Assembly (NCBI GenBank): GCA_024680365.1 | Contig: JAILCN010000030.1 | Location: forward strand, 1-63,560 | Source of the DNA: Solobacterium sp. | GTDB lineage: Bacteria; Bacillota_I; Bacilli_A; Erysipelotrichales; Erysipelotrichaceae | Direction: 5' to 3' | Length of the DNA: 63,560 nucleotides | In this document: positions 9,601-18,025 of the stretch, one piece after another | Layout: every line of letters begins with the position of its first letter | How positions within the stretch are numbered: the stretch's first letter is position 1 | The notes under the pieces: generated by a model | The model's database searches: none | What the model saw: only the letters and a program-made list of their open reading frames with translations | What the model was told of the DNA's origin: nothing | Translations under genes and position numbers: made by a program

Positions 9601-12600
9601 TTACAATGACAAATACGGCAGATACGTCAGTCACCGTCAGGAAAACAGATGCGGAGACAGGAGAAAGAACGCAGGGTGACAGCACGTTTGAAGGGGCAGT
9701 CTTCCGGCTGATCGATACCGTTACAGACAAAGAGGCAGGAGTCTTTCATATCGGCAGTGACGGTCTTGCCAAAGAGGTGATCCGGGGGCTGTCATACCGT
9801 ACCTACCGGCTGGAGGAGGTCACAGCGCCGGAAGGCTATCAGCTGCTGGAAAAACCAATTGAATTCACTCTGGACAAAGAACATCAGAAAATCACGGTTG
9901 CCGCAGCGGATCAGGTCCGCACCGGCCGGGCTGTCATTCATAAAGTGTTTGATGAATCAGAACATTCCGGCCTTGTACAGGAAGAAGAGAACGCGGAATT
10001 CGCAGTCATTCTGAAATCATTTGTGATGAAGCATGCAACCTTTGCCGAAGCGCTGGAAGCTCTGCGCACTGATCCGTCACTGCTTTCTGCGAAAGAATGG
10101 TCAGAAGGAAAGACAGATGAAAAGGGTGTGTTCAGGACCGGGGAACTCGCATACGGGACCTATATCTTAAAACAGACGGCAGCATCTGACGCCGCAGTCG
10201 CAGCTGTGCAGGAACCGTATGAGATCGAGATCGGAAAAGAAGAAAAGGAGATCACGCTTCATTTTTCCAACAAGCCGCTGCGCTTCCGTTTCCGGATCGT
10301 CAAGAAAGACGCGGACAGCGGAAAAATCATTACATGGTCCTCGGCGTCATTCCGTCTGAAAGATGAAAACGGAAATGCGGCAGTCTTCCAGATCGGCAGT
10401 TCGGATCTGGATACCTTTATGACAGCGTCAGATACAGCTGTCTCTCCTTACGGTGCCGGCGTATACTACGACGAAGCGGAACAGAAAGGCTATGTAACGC
10501 TGCCCATGCCGCTGTCTGCCGGCAGATCGTACACGATCGAAGAGATCCGTACACCGCAGGGATATCTGAAGGGCGGGCCTGTCCCGATCGTCATCAGTGA
10601 GGAGTCAATGCAGCAGGCAGATGAAAACGGCAATTGTCTGATCGTGACGGAAGTAAAAGACCGCCGGGCACACGGTACGCTCAAGCTGCATAAGCGGATC
10701 GCAGAATGTGAAGCGGATACATCACTTGTTGACCGGAAGGATCTCAGTCCGATCACATTTACGCTGACAGCTGCAGAAGACATCACCGATCCCTCAGACG
10801 GCTCAGTGCTGTATCCGAAAGGTTCCGTTTACGGAACGTATCATCCGGATCCTTCCGGAGAGCTGCAGGTAACTGACATTCCGCTGGGCAGCTACGTCCT
10901 GAAAGAAACGGAAGTTCCTGCCGGGATCCTGAAGGATGAAACAGAATATCCCGTCACATTCATCCAGACGGATGAAACAACAGAAGAGTACATAGCTGAG
11001 CTGACACTGGAAAACAAGACGACGAAAACAGTATTTTCCAAAACAGACGCGGCAGATGAAAAAGAACTGCCCGGCGCTTCCCTGACGGTCACAGACGCAG
11101 AAACAGGCGCAGTCATCGATGAGTGGATCTCCGGTGAGAAGCCGCATGTGATCGAAGGACTTATGCCGGGACATTCCTATCAGATGACAGAGACTGCCGT
11201 ACCGGACAGCAGATACGCAAAAGCAGAAACGATCACATTCAAAGTAAATACGGACGGCACAGTCACAAAGGCGTACATGAAGAACCGGATCATCACTGTT
11301 TCCAAACAGGATATCGCCGGCAAAGAACTGTCCGGAGCGAAGATGTCCGTCACGGATGAAGAAGGAAACACCATTGATGAATGGACTTCTTCGGATACGC
11401 CGCACGCTGTCTGCGGACTGGAAGAAGGCAGATCGTATGTGATCCATGAAGACACAGCACCGCTCGGCTATGTCAGGGTAACAGACATTCCGTTTACACT
11501 GACCGAAGAAATACAGAATATCATCGTTACAGATCAGACAGTCACCGTTTCCAAACAGGACATTGCCGGCAGAGAACTGCCGGGTGCCAGGATGTCTGTG
11601 ACAGATGAAAAGGGCAGGGTGATCGATGAGTGGACATCTTCAGATACACCGCACATGGTGAACGGACTGGAAGAAGGCAGATCGTATGTGATCCACGAAG
11701 ACACAGCGCCGCTCGGCTATGTCAGAGCGACAGATATTCCCTTTACGGTGACAGATGAACCGGCCCGGAAAATCGTTGTCAGGAATCAGATCATCACGGT
11801 TTCCAAACAGGATCTGACCGGCAGAGAACTTCCTGGCGCGAAGATGCAGGTAACAGACGCAAAAGGCCGGGAGGTCGATGCCTGGGTATCCGGTGAAAAA
11901 CCGCATCAGATCAGCGGTCTGGAAGAAGGAAACAGATATATTCTGCGTGAGATCACGGCGCCGTTCGGCTTCTACTGCTGTGAAGAGATCGCATTTACCG
12001 CCGGAAAAGAAAAGTCAGATGTTCAGCTGGTGATGAAAGATATTCCTGTCCGTTATCAGATCCTGAAGAAAGATGAGAACGGAGAAGCAGTGGAAGGCGT
12101 TCATCTTCAGCTGCATGACATCACGGACGGACAGGAAACAGCTGTTTCTCCGGAAGGAGGCTGGATCACCGGCAAAGAACCGATCCTGCTGGAAGGACTC
12201 CTGGAAGCGGGTCATACATACCGGCTCAGTGAGACGGACTGGACGGAAGGCGTCCATCATGCGGAAGACATCGTGTTTGAAGTGCCGGCCGCTGCCGAAA
12301 GTGAAGAACTGGTCAGTATCGTCATGGAAGACCTGCGGACCTCAGTCGCTGTCCTGAAGACAGACGCTGCCGGAAGACCGCTGGCCGGTGCAGTCCTGAC
12401 GCTGTCTGACGAGGCGGGAAACATCCTGCATGAATGGACTACTTCAGAAGAGGCGGAAGATATCTCGGCGTATGTCAGGGGCGGCATGTTCTATACGGTC
12501 AGAGAAACCGAAGCGCCGTTTGGCTATCAGACAGCAGAAGAGGTGACGTTCAAAGCAGAAGGAACTGCTTCTCTGCATCAGCTGATCAGTATGACTGACC

Positions 12601-13037
12601 ACAGACAGTCTTTCCGTCTGAAGATCTTCAAAACAAGCGATGACGGCAGAAACATGCCGCTCAGCGGTGCGGAATTCACAGTGTATGACAGCCGGGACGG
12701 AAAGCCTCTGAAAGACAGAGACGGAAATCCAGCAAAGGCCGTAACAGATGAAAGCGGCTATGCAGTATTTGAGCTTCCCTACAGCGAAGACGGCTACTAT
12801 GTGATGGAGACAAAAGCGCCGGAAGGATATATGCTGAGTCCGCTTCGCTATGAGGTAAAGATCCCGGCGGATCACAGTTTTTCAAAGGATGATCCGGTGA
12901 TCATTACCGTAACGGACAGTGACATTCCCAGAACAGGAGACAGTTCGCTGGGAAAGTGGATCCTTCTGCTTGCGCTTTCCGCTTCTGCTGTCTTTCTCGC
13001 AGTGATCCTGCGAAAACAGCTTTCCGGAGTGAGGTGA
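6630..13037 (+). CDS. Giant LPXTG-type surface adhesin with thioester domain and about 18 SpaA/Cna-B modules
   Basis: This 2135-residue surface protein starts at ATG 6630, after AAGGAG, with a signal peptide ending near TAEA. Residues about 45-220 resemble a thioester domain: Cys81 (VFCVNP) and Gln155 (AAAQKLIWEQ) sit where family members form an internal Cys-Gln thioester that bonds covalently to host proteins. From about residue 349 to 2097 I count about 18 SpaA-like prealbumin modules. Most have the VLKKD lysine and a later glutamate in E-x-x-AP-x-GY, the pair expected for intramolecular isopeptide bonds. Module 9 has LKQTAA in place of the glutamate motif. The C-terminus is a sorting signal: IPRTG near residue 2099, a hydrophobic helix and a basic tail. 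No sortase is in the window. This is probably a fibrillar adhesin; the receptor is unknown. Confidence 0.93.
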   Translation: MKKKTENIRRKCAVLAVLTVLILSMGICTAEAETKKLTTSHKTGFSYYALLNYYRTDYDRPSRATHGLIDHYEWGNETVFCVNPWMPAADVSDQYSDSGDFYDWKGISYIEVPQEDGTRVPLVYTQDVIDEISLIAYFGYDYPGHQTERYYAAAQKLIWEQIIHKPVTVYTGNVECSDAACGGLPVADLSAEVQAIRALMDEFKLMRIGWKMEYAVSSRYPKGTALSDPSDMRKDEVVKVSITSGDLSRYRFTEKKGLVLCDETGRALSEQDPSSASQMQAFHNVFYVKISDPSICSFTLTTALLSGAPADVPFLLTSGNRKDQEMIRRGRVRNADTKTQKFSVKQTEIRLSVMKKDPAGKPLSGASLAVSEKGSDTVLYEWTSGTEEHVIAPAAKLLPGKTYVLKEIKAPAGSVRAADKEFTIPADVPNGYTAKIEMTDPAVYVLKTDENGNALAGAKLAVIDQKTGKTVDTIVSAKQKQAVNGLESGKTYILRETEAPAGFRKAADVTFTPKADQVLTVTMKDSRNPVTVSLKKTDSSGRHLSGAEFSVCEKGSDTVLYTIREQDGAYTVKDAARLLNGHTYVIRETKTPAGYVTALPVSFTVPETVNSGQVLQVTMKDPRISVLKTDETGTALTGAVLQVREKDSGEIRDEWTSGTEKHYISHLQAGKTYILSETKVPAGYVKMKDLTFTAEAEKDLHLKAVNTRAKIHLKIRKTDGSGRLMNGAVLAVLEKGKSEPLYQWTTDGKEYELQDADKLKPSGKYILRELKAPEGYVKAADAEFSIPETYPDGYAVSVSMKNTQVKVLKKDDAGSPLSGAVLTVTDAESGKTADQWTTTLQPHIVKNLFAGKTYILKETSAPFGHAVMKEIRFTADGEKDITLEGTDSRLKIYVSVLKKDSYDPEITLAGAEFTVFEKDSGKPASAADGKPAVLITGADGKAETSLFWRKEGYFLKETKAPEGYRINSDKPFDIVPDQTYTFTADDPAFRFTMTNTADTSVTVRKTDAETGERTQGDSTFEGAVFRLIDTVTDKEAGVFHIGSDGLAKEVIRGLSYRTYRLEEVTAPEGYQLLEKPIEFTLDKEHQKITVAAADQVRTGRAVIHKVFDESEHSGLVQEEENAEFAVILKSFVMKHATFAEALEALRTDPSLLSAKEWSEGKTDEKGVFRTGELAYGTYILKQTAASDAAVAAVQEPYEIEIGKEEKEITLHFSNKPLRFRFRIVKKDADSGKIITWSSASFRLKDENGNAAVFQIGSSDLDTFMTASDTAVSPYGAGVYYDEAEQKGYVTLPMPLSAGRSYTIEEIRTPQGYLKGGPVPIVISEESMQQADENGNCLIVTEVKDRRAHGTLKLHKRIAECEADTSLVDRKDLSPITFTLTAAEDITDPSDGSVLYPKGSVYGTYHPDPSGELQVTDIPLGSYVLKETEVPAGILKDETEYPVTFIQTDETTEEYIAELTLENKTTKTVFSKTDAADEKELPGASLTVTDAETGAVIDEWISGEKPHVIEGLMPGHSYQMTETAVPDSRYAKAETITFKVNTDGTVTKAYMKNRIITVSKQDIAGKELSGAKMSVTDEEGNTIDEWTSSDTPHAVCGLEEGRSYVIHEDTAPLGYVRVTDIPFTLTEEIQNIIVTDQTVTVSKQDIAGRELPGARMSVTDEKGRVIDEWTSSDTPHMVNGLEEGRSYVIHEDTAPLGYVRATDIPFTVTDEPARKIVVRNQIITVSKQDLTGRELPGAKMQVTDAKGREVDAWVSGEKPHQISGLEEGNRYILREITAPFGFYCCEEIAFTAGKEKSDVQLVMKDIPVRYQILKKDENGEAVEGVHLQLHDITDGQETAVSPEGGWITGKEPILLEGLLEAGHTYRLSETDWTEGVHHAEDIVFEVPAAAESEELVSIVMEDLRTSVAVLKTDAAGRPLAGAVLTLSDEAGNILHEWTTSEEAEDISAYVRGGMFYTVRETEAPFGYQTAEEVTFKAEGTASLHQLISMTDHRQSFRLKIFKTSDDGRNMPLSGAEFTVYDSRDGKPLKDRDGNPAKAVTDESGYAVFELPYSEDGYYVMETKAPEGYMLSPLRYEVKIPADHSFSKDDPVIITVTDSDIPRTGDSSLGKWILLLALSASAVFLAVILRKQLSGVR
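7673..9298 (+). repeat. Three tandem copies of a two-module (about 540 bp) SpaA-like unit
   Basis: Within the adhesin, a longer module (with EKGSDTVLY-type text and a PNGYTAK-type end) alternates with a shorter one (VLKTDENG type). Pair boundaries lie near 7673, 8212, 8757 and 9299, a period of about 542 bp. The copies have diverged at the DNA level. Confidence 0.7.
11289..12044 (+). repeat. Three consecutive near-identical SpaA-like modules
   Basis: Modules starting near 11289, 11538 and 11790 share VTVSKQD, ELPGA or ELSGA, and GLEEG. The first two also share long stretches such as DEWTSSDTPH and SYVIHEDTAPLGYVR and are close at the DNA level, which suggests recent duplication. Confidence 0.75.
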
Positions 13038-13092
13038 TTGTATAAGACGGCTGAATGTTGTAAAGTGACTGCAGAAAGAAGGATTGAAAATA

Positions 13093-14412
13093 ATGAAACC
13101 GATAACTGCAGAACAGCTGAGCAATTTGAGAGAAAGCTATCTGGAAGATGGCAAGGCAAGGGTCGTCAGAAACGCTCTGACAAAAAACGATATCGCCTCG
13201 ATCAGCCGCGTCTTTGAAGCGGAATGTGCGAATCCGAACCTCTTTTCCATCAACCTGAAGACAATGCCTGTCACAAATCAGGAAGCTTCCGGAAGATGCT
13301 GGATCTTCTCGGCAATGAACGTACTGCGTGAGATCATCGCGAAGAAATACGGCATCAGAGAATTCGAACTGTCCCAGAACTATGTTGCGTTCTACGACAA
13401 GCTTGAAAAGGCAAACTGGTTCATGGAATGCATCCTGGCGGAGATCGACGCGCCGCTCAGCAGCGAAAACAACCGCTTCCTGCTGGAAACTGCTGTTGGT
13501 GACGGCGGCCAGTGGAACATGCTTGTCAGCCTGGTCAGAAAGTACGGCATCTGTCCGAAGACAGCCATGCCGGAAACATACCAGTCTTCCCATACAAGAG
13601 CGATGAACGGCATTCTGAACAGACGTCTGAGGAAATTTGCGGCGGATGTCCGGAAGGTAAAGCCGGAAGAAAGAGAAGCTGTCAAAGAAGAATGCCTGAA
13701 GGAGATCTACGGACTGCTGGCATCCTGCTTCGGCATGCCGCCGGTCAAATTCACATTTGAGTATGTCGCCAAAGATGATGATTCCTATCATGCGGAATAT
13801 GACGTGACGCCGCTGGACTTCTACAGAGAATATCTGAAGGAAGATCTGGAAGAATATGTCAGCGTCATTCATGGTCCGACCGCAGACAAGCCTTATTACA
13901 GACTGTATACGGTCAAATACCTCGGCAACGTAGTCGATGGCTGCAAGGTCGCGCTTCTGAATCTGCCTCTGGATGAATTCAAGAAAGCAGCGATCGATCA
14001 GCTGAAGGACGGCAATCCCGTCTGGTTTGGATGCGACTGCGGAAAATCCGGCGACCGGGAAAAGGGTCTCTGGGATGATCAGCAGTATGATTACGAACAC
14101 ACATTCGATATGCAGCTGTCCATGACCAAAGCGGAAGAGCTGGATACGAGGGAAAGCGCCATGAACCATGCCATGGTATTCACCGGCGTCAATCTGGTCG
14201 ACGGTCAGCCGACAAGATGGAAGATCGAGAACTCCTGGGGTGAAAAGAATGCCAACAAGGGATACTACATCGCCTCTGAAACATGGTTTGACAAATACAT
14301 GTATGTCGTTGCCGTTCCGAAGAAGTATCTGTCGGAAAAGGCACTGGCAGCACTGAACGAAGAGCCTGCCGTCCTGGATCCGTGGGATCCGTTCGGAACA
14401 CTGGCTGACTGA
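13093..14412 (+). CDS. pepC: Aminopeptidase C (bleomycin hydrolase family, C1B)
   Basis: This is a cytosolic cysteine aminopeptidase that trims peptides to amino acids, normally as a hexamer. ATG 13093 follows GAAAGGA; the track start is a TTG three codons earlier. The catalytic triad is visible: Cys69 in NQEASGRCWIFSAMN, His359 in AMNHAMVF and Asn380 in WKIENSWGE. At 439 residues it is standard length. The C-terminus ends a few residues past the DPWDPFGTLAD stretch, as in other PepC enzymes, where the tail restricts cleavage to the N-terminus. It is monocistronic with its own terminator. Confidence 0.95.
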   Translation: MKPITAEQLSNLRESYLEDGKARVVRNALTKNDIASISRVFEAECANPNLFSINLKTMPVTNQEASGRCWIFSAMNVLREIIAKKYGIREFELSQNYVAFYDKLEKANWFMECILAEIDAPLSSENNRFLLETAVGDGGQWNMLVSLVRKYGICPKTAMPETYQSSHTRAMNGILNRRLRKFAADVRKVKPEEREAVKEECLKEIYGLLASCFGMPPVKFTFEYVAKDDDSYHAEYDVTPLDFYREYLKEDLEEYVSVIHGPTADKPYYRLYTVKYLGNVVDGCKVALLNLPLDEFKKAAIDQLKDGNPVWFGCDCGKSGDREKGLWDDQQYDYEHTFDMQLSMTKAEELDTRESAMNHAMVFTGVNLVDGQPTRWKIENSWGEKNANKGYYIASETWFDKYMYVVAVPKKYLSEKALAALNEEPAVLDPWDPFGTLAD

Positions 14413-14420
14413 ATCAGGAA

Positions 14421-14464
14421 AGAGAACGGTATCTGTGCAGTGTGCAGAACCGTTTTCTCTTTTT
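14421..14464 (+). terminator. Terminator of pepC
   Basis: AACGGT pairs with ACCGTT around an inner TCTG/CAGA pairing, followed by TTCTCTTTTT. Confidence 0.65.
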
Positions 14465-14475
14465 ATGAAAGCGCA

Positions 14476-14484
14476 TGCTATAAT
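14476..14484 (+). promoter_or_regulatory. Extended -10 promoter of rimO
   Basis: TGCTATAAT lies 20 bases before the rimO start codon, right after the pepC terminator. Confidence 0.7.
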
Positions 14485-14504
14485 AGAACGGCTGAGAGGT
14501 CCAT

Positions 14505-15806
14505 ATGAAAATCGGAGTGATATCACTTGGCTGTGCCAAGAATCTTGTTGATACAGAAAATCTGCTTGGCATGCTTGTGCAGAGCGGCCAGGAAATCGTT
14601 ACTTCCCCGGATGAAGCCGAGGCAGTGATCATCAATACATGCGGCTTTATTGAAAGCGCCAAAACAGAAGCCATCAATACGATCCTCGAAACTGCAGATC
14701 TGAAAGAGACCGGACTGCAGAAGCTGGTCGTCATGGGCTGTCTGTCTCAGAGATACCAGAAGGAGCTGACCGAAGAAATGCCGGAAGTCGACCGTTTCAT
14801 CGCGATCGATGAGTATGATCATCTGGCGTCCGTGCTGACTGAGACGCTGGGCGTAAAGATCGCCGGCACATACGGAAAAGCGCCGCGCGTGCTTTCCGGA
14901 AAGCCCTGGATGGCATATCTGAAGATCTCTGACGGATGCGACAACAAATGCAGCTACTGCGCGATCCCGCTGATCCGCGGACCGATGCGTTCGATCCCGG
15001 AAGACGAGATCGTTGCCGAAGCAGAGCGGCTTGTTTCAGAAGGTGTAAAAGAGCTGAACCTGATCGCGCAGGATTCTTCCCGCTACGGATATGACCGGGA
15101 CAGATGCCTGCATCTTTCATCGCTTCTGAAAAAGCTGGACAGAATTGACGGCGTAAAGTGGATCCGCGTACTGTATCTGTATCCGGACGAGATCCCGGAT
15201 GATCTGATCATGACGATCCGCAGCAGCCGGCATGTACTGCCGTATTTTGACATTCCTGTACAGCACGGCAGTGACAGGATGCTGAAGCTCATGAACCGCC
15301 GGGGAAGCCGGGAACAGATCCTGGAAAGATGCCGCATGATCCGCAAAGAACTGCCGCAGGCAGTGCTGAGGACAACGGTGATCTGCGGATTCCCGTCGGA
15401 AACAGAAGAAGACCATCAGCTTACGCTGTCCATGATCCGGGAAGTACGCTGGGATCATCTGGGCGGATTTACATATTCAAGAGAAGAAGACACGCCTTCC
15501 TATGATATGGAGGATGACGTTGATCCGGCTGAGAAGGAAAGACGGCTGGCGGAAGTCATGGAGCTGCAGCGTTCCATTTCCGCTGAGCTTCTTGAAAGCA
15601 GGATCGGAAAGAAAGAAGAAGTGCTGGTGGAAAGCTATGACGCGCTGACCGGCATGTTTATCGGCAGAAGCGTTCTGCATGCACCGGATGATGTTGACGG
15701 CCATGTCCGCTTCCGCAGTGACAAAGACCTGAAGGCAGGAGACTTCGCCCTCGTGGAATATACCAGGGCGTTTGACCATGTCCTGATCGGAAAAGAAGCG
15801 GAGTAA
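14505..15806 (+). CDS. rimO: Ribosomal protein S12 methylthiotransferase RimO
   Basis: This radical-SAM enzyme adds a methylthio group to an aspartate of ribosomal protein S12. The N-terminal UPF0004 domain (MKIGVISLGCAKNLVDTENL) supplies cysteines for one 4Fe-4S cluster. The radical SAM motif CDNKCSYC lies near residues 145-152, followed by AIPLIRGPMRSIP, which is typical of RimO rather than MiaB. A TRAM domain forms the C-terminus. Length is 433 residues, normal for the family. The start follows GAGAGGT, 20 bases after a clear -10 box. Its demand for Fe-S clusters ties it to the Suf operon at the right end. Confidence 0.95.
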   Translation: MKIGVISLGCAKNLVDTENLLGMLVQSGQEIVTSPDEAEAVIINTCGFIESAKTEAINTILETADLKETGLQKLVVMGCLSQRYQKELTEEMPEVDRFIAIDEYDHLASVLTETLGVKIAGTYGKAPRVLSGKPWMAYLKISDGCDNKCSYCAIPLIRGPMRSIPEDEIVAEAERLVSEGVKELNLIAQDSSRYGYDRDRCLHLSSLLKKLDRIDGVKWIRVLYLYPDEIPDDLIMTIRSSRHVLPYFDIPVQHGSDRMLKLMNRRGSREQILERCRMIRKELPQAVLRTTVICGFPSETEEDHQLTLSMIREVRWDHLGGFTYSREEDTPSYDMEDDVDPAEKERRLAEVMELQRSISAELLESRIGKKEEVLVESYDALTGMFIGRSVLHAPDDVDGHVRFRSDKDLKAGDFALVEYTRAFDHVLIGKEAE

Positions 15807-15819
15807 AAACGGAGAAACC

Positions 15820-17304
15820 ATGTTTCATATTACAGACTGCAGAAAATACAGACGATGTCCAAGACTGTTCGCCCTGGAGTTCAATGCTGAAAAGCGGGAA
15901 TTCCAGCCTTTTGTGCGTCTGGACGAAGAAGTATCTGATCTGGTGATCAGAAAACTGAAGATCAAGGATTATTACCGGGGTATGCGGGGTGATCCGGCTG
16001 AGAATGCCGCAGCAGCTTCGGAAAACTATGACTGGCTCGTGAAAGCCCGTTTTGAATACGGAGGACTGCGCATCAAAGTGCCGTTCCTGCATCGGGCAGA
16101 AGAAGGCTGGGAGCTGTATTTTCTGTTTATCGGTCTGTATCCGCATGGCGATGACCCCCAGTATTACTGCAATACCGTGTGGGTCCTGGAACATCTGGGT
16201 TTTCAGATCACGGATGCCCGCATCATTCATCTCAATGCCTCGTATGTGCGCGGGGATGAACTGGATCCGGATGAGATGTTTGTGATCAGTGATTCTTTTT
16301 ACAACGGCAACAACAATCCCACCCAGCCGGTCATGGATCTGATCCGGAAACGGATGCAGGATCCGACAGAAACGATCGCCGCGATGGAAAAATGTCTGAA
16401 GTCCGAGGCGCCGCTGCCGGTACGTACATCGGCATGCTCAGCCCGCGTCAGATGCCGTTATTATGAAGACTGCTTCGGTAAACAGACCGAGGAAGAAGAC
16501 AATTCGATCACGACCCTGTCTGCTTCCCGCTTCAAATACGATATGAAAAAAGAAGGCAGGAAATACCTGCGCAACGCTGATGTCGATCGGATCGAAGGGC
16601 TGCGGATGCAGTATGCACAGATCCTTGCGGACCGGAAAGACGGCATCTTCGCAGACCGTCTGGCTCTGCGCTCGTGGCTCGACAGGATCTCTTTTCCGGT
16701 CACGTTCCTGGATTTTGAATGGGAACGGTTCGCGATCCCGCCTTATAAGGGAATGAAGCCTTTTGACGTCATGCCTTTTGAATATTCCATTCATATTATG
16801 GAAGCAGACCGTTCACTGACCCATAAGGTATATCTTTCCGTTCATGATGACAGAAGGGATCTGGCGGAAAACCTGATCAGGGATATCCCGAAGACAGGGA
16901 GTGTGATCGCCTACAACGCGGAAGGCGCAGAAAAGATCCGGATCCGGGAATTCGTCGACCTGTATGATGATCTTGCGGCAGATCTGCTCAGGATCAATGA
17001 GCGGATGGAAGACCTGCAGCTGCCGTTTGAAAGCGGAACGGTGTATGATACACGGATGCGGGGGACCTGGTCGCTGAAAACGATCATGGGCATGATGGAC
17101 GAAGAGGGATATGAAAACCTGGACATCGCCCAGGGCATGGATGCCGTATTCGAATGGCGGCATCTGGATACTTCCGATGCCTCCGAAGAGGAAAAGCAGA
17201 AGATCATTGAGAACCTGAAGAAGTACTGCGGAATGGATACATACGCAATGACAGTCGTCTTTGAATGGCTGATCACGCTGGCAGATGAAAGTCCTCTGGG
17301 CTGA
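15820..17304 (+). CDS. DUF2779 protein with probable Fe-S RecB-like N-terminus
   Basis: The C-terminal half (about residues 275-490) matches DUF2779: TFLDFEWERFAIPP, VMPFEYSIHI, VIAYNAEG, GTWSLKTIM and YCGMDTYAM. The spaced acidic residues fit a DEDD-like exonuclease fold. The N-terminal half has cysteines at positions 7 and 13 (DCRKYRRCPR) and a later CSARVRCRYYEDC group near residues 206-218. That layout resembles Cas4/AddB-type RecB nucleases with a 4Fe-4S cluster. Proteins of this composition are widespread but uncharacterised. ATG 15820 follows ACGGAG, 13 bases after rimO, so the two are probably cotranscribed. A nuclease role is inference. Confidence 0.75.
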   Translation: MFHITDCRKYRRCPRLFALEFNAEKREFQPFVRLDEEVSDLVIRKLKIKDYYRGMRGDPAENAAAASENYDWLVKARFEYGGLRIKVPFLHRAEEGWELYFLFIGLYPHGDDPQYYCNTVWVLEHLGFQITDARIIHLNASYVRGDELDPDEMFVISDSFYNGNNNPTQPVMDLIRKRMQDPTETIAAMEKCLKSEAPLPVRTSACSARVRCRYYEDCFGKQTEEEDNSITTLSASRFKYDMKKEGRKYLRNADVDRIEGLRMQYAQILADRKDGIFADRLALRSWLDRISFPVTFLDFEWERFAIPPYKGMKPFDVMPFEYSIHIMEADRSLTHKVYLSVHDDRRDLAENLIRDIPKTGSVIAYNAEGAEKIRIREFVDLYDDLAADLLRINERMEDLQLPFESGTVYDTRMRGTWSLKTIMGMMDEEGYENLDIAQGMDAVFEWRHLDTSDASEEEKQKIIENLKKYCGMDTYAMTVVFEWLITLADESPLG

Positions 17305-17317
17305 TCTGCTTTTTTTA
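17281..17317 (+). terminator. Terminator after DUF2779 gene
   Basis: GCAGAT pairs with ATCTGC across the stop codon and is followed by seven T residues. Confidence 0.65.
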
Positions 17318-17451
17318 TCCAAAACGTTTCCAAATCAGTGTATTTGCGGTAAAATATAAGTGAGGAAAATGAGTGACAGATCATCATAAAAAAGGTATTT
17401 CACCGGATTTTTTCCGGTTCCCGCAGAACCACAGATACAGGAGGTAAAAGT

Positions 17452-17988
17452 ATGCGGATTGAGATAGTTGGTAAAAACATTGAGATCACGGATTTGATGA
17501 GGGAGAAGCTCGAGAAGAAGCTGTCCAACCTGGACAAATATCTTCTGATCGATCCCGCCACAACGGCGAGAGTCGTCGCCAGGGTGTATCCGAATTCGCA
17601 GAAAGTAGAGGTGACAATTCCGACCAAAGTAGGCATCCTCCGCGCGGAAGTCGTCAATGATGACTTCTACGCAGCAGTCGATTTAGCGATCGATAAACTT
17701 GAAGACCAGATCAGAAGACAGAAGACAAGGCTGAGCAGAAGACACCGTGAGCACCTTGCCAAGGCATTCATCGAAGAAGAACAGGCGGAGGAGACAAAGG
17801 AAGCCGAGATCCCGGTCAGAACAAAGACAGTGACCGCGGACGAGATGGAACTCGAAGACGCGATCATGAAGATGGAACTCAGCGGGCACAACTTCTTCAT
17901 CTATACCGATGAAGAAAGCGGAGACATCGCAGTCGTCTACCGCAGAAGCAGCGGCGGCTACGGACTGATCGAGGTCGACCAGAAATAA
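17452..17988 (+). CDS. hpf: Ribosome hibernation promoting factor, long form
   Basis: This protein binds the 30S subunit and dimerises ribosomes into inactive 100S particles under stress. The N-terminal S30AE domain (about residues 1-100, MRIEIVGKNIEITDLMREKL) precedes a linker. The C-terminal dimerisation domain follows at about residues 120-178 and includes SGHNFFIYTDEESG. At 178 residues it is the long form typical of Firmicutes. The start follows AGGAGG. A 90-base leader contains two small hairpins (ACCGGA/TCCGGT and GGTTC/GAACC). It is a single-gene unit closed by a bidirectional terminator. Confidence 0.95.
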   Translation: MRIEIVGKNIEITDLMREKLEKKLSNLDKYLLIDPATTARVVARVYPNSQKVEVTIPTKVGILRAEVVNDDFYAAVDLAIDKLEDQIRRQKTRLSRRHREHLAKAFIEEEQAEETKEAEIPVRTKTVTADEMELEDAIMKMELSGHNFFIYTDEESGDIAVVYRRSSGGYGLIEVDQK

Positions 17989-18025
17989 AAAAAACAACCA
18001 TGGTCATCAGATCATGGTTTTTACA
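17989..18025. terminator. Bidirectional terminator between convergent hpf and membrane gene
   Basis: AACCATG-N10-CATGGTT has a T run on the plus strand and an A run upstream that serves as the T run for the minus strand. Confidence 0.8.

Noticed and set aside
7673-12920. Regular repeats considered as a CRISPR array or satellite DNA
   Set aside because: The period is 250-540 bases, the frame is open throughout and the units encode SpaA-like domains.
12904-14526. 540-residue minus-strand ORF opposite pepC
   Set aside because: It runs antisense through pepC and into two other genes, with no family signature and no ribosome binding site.
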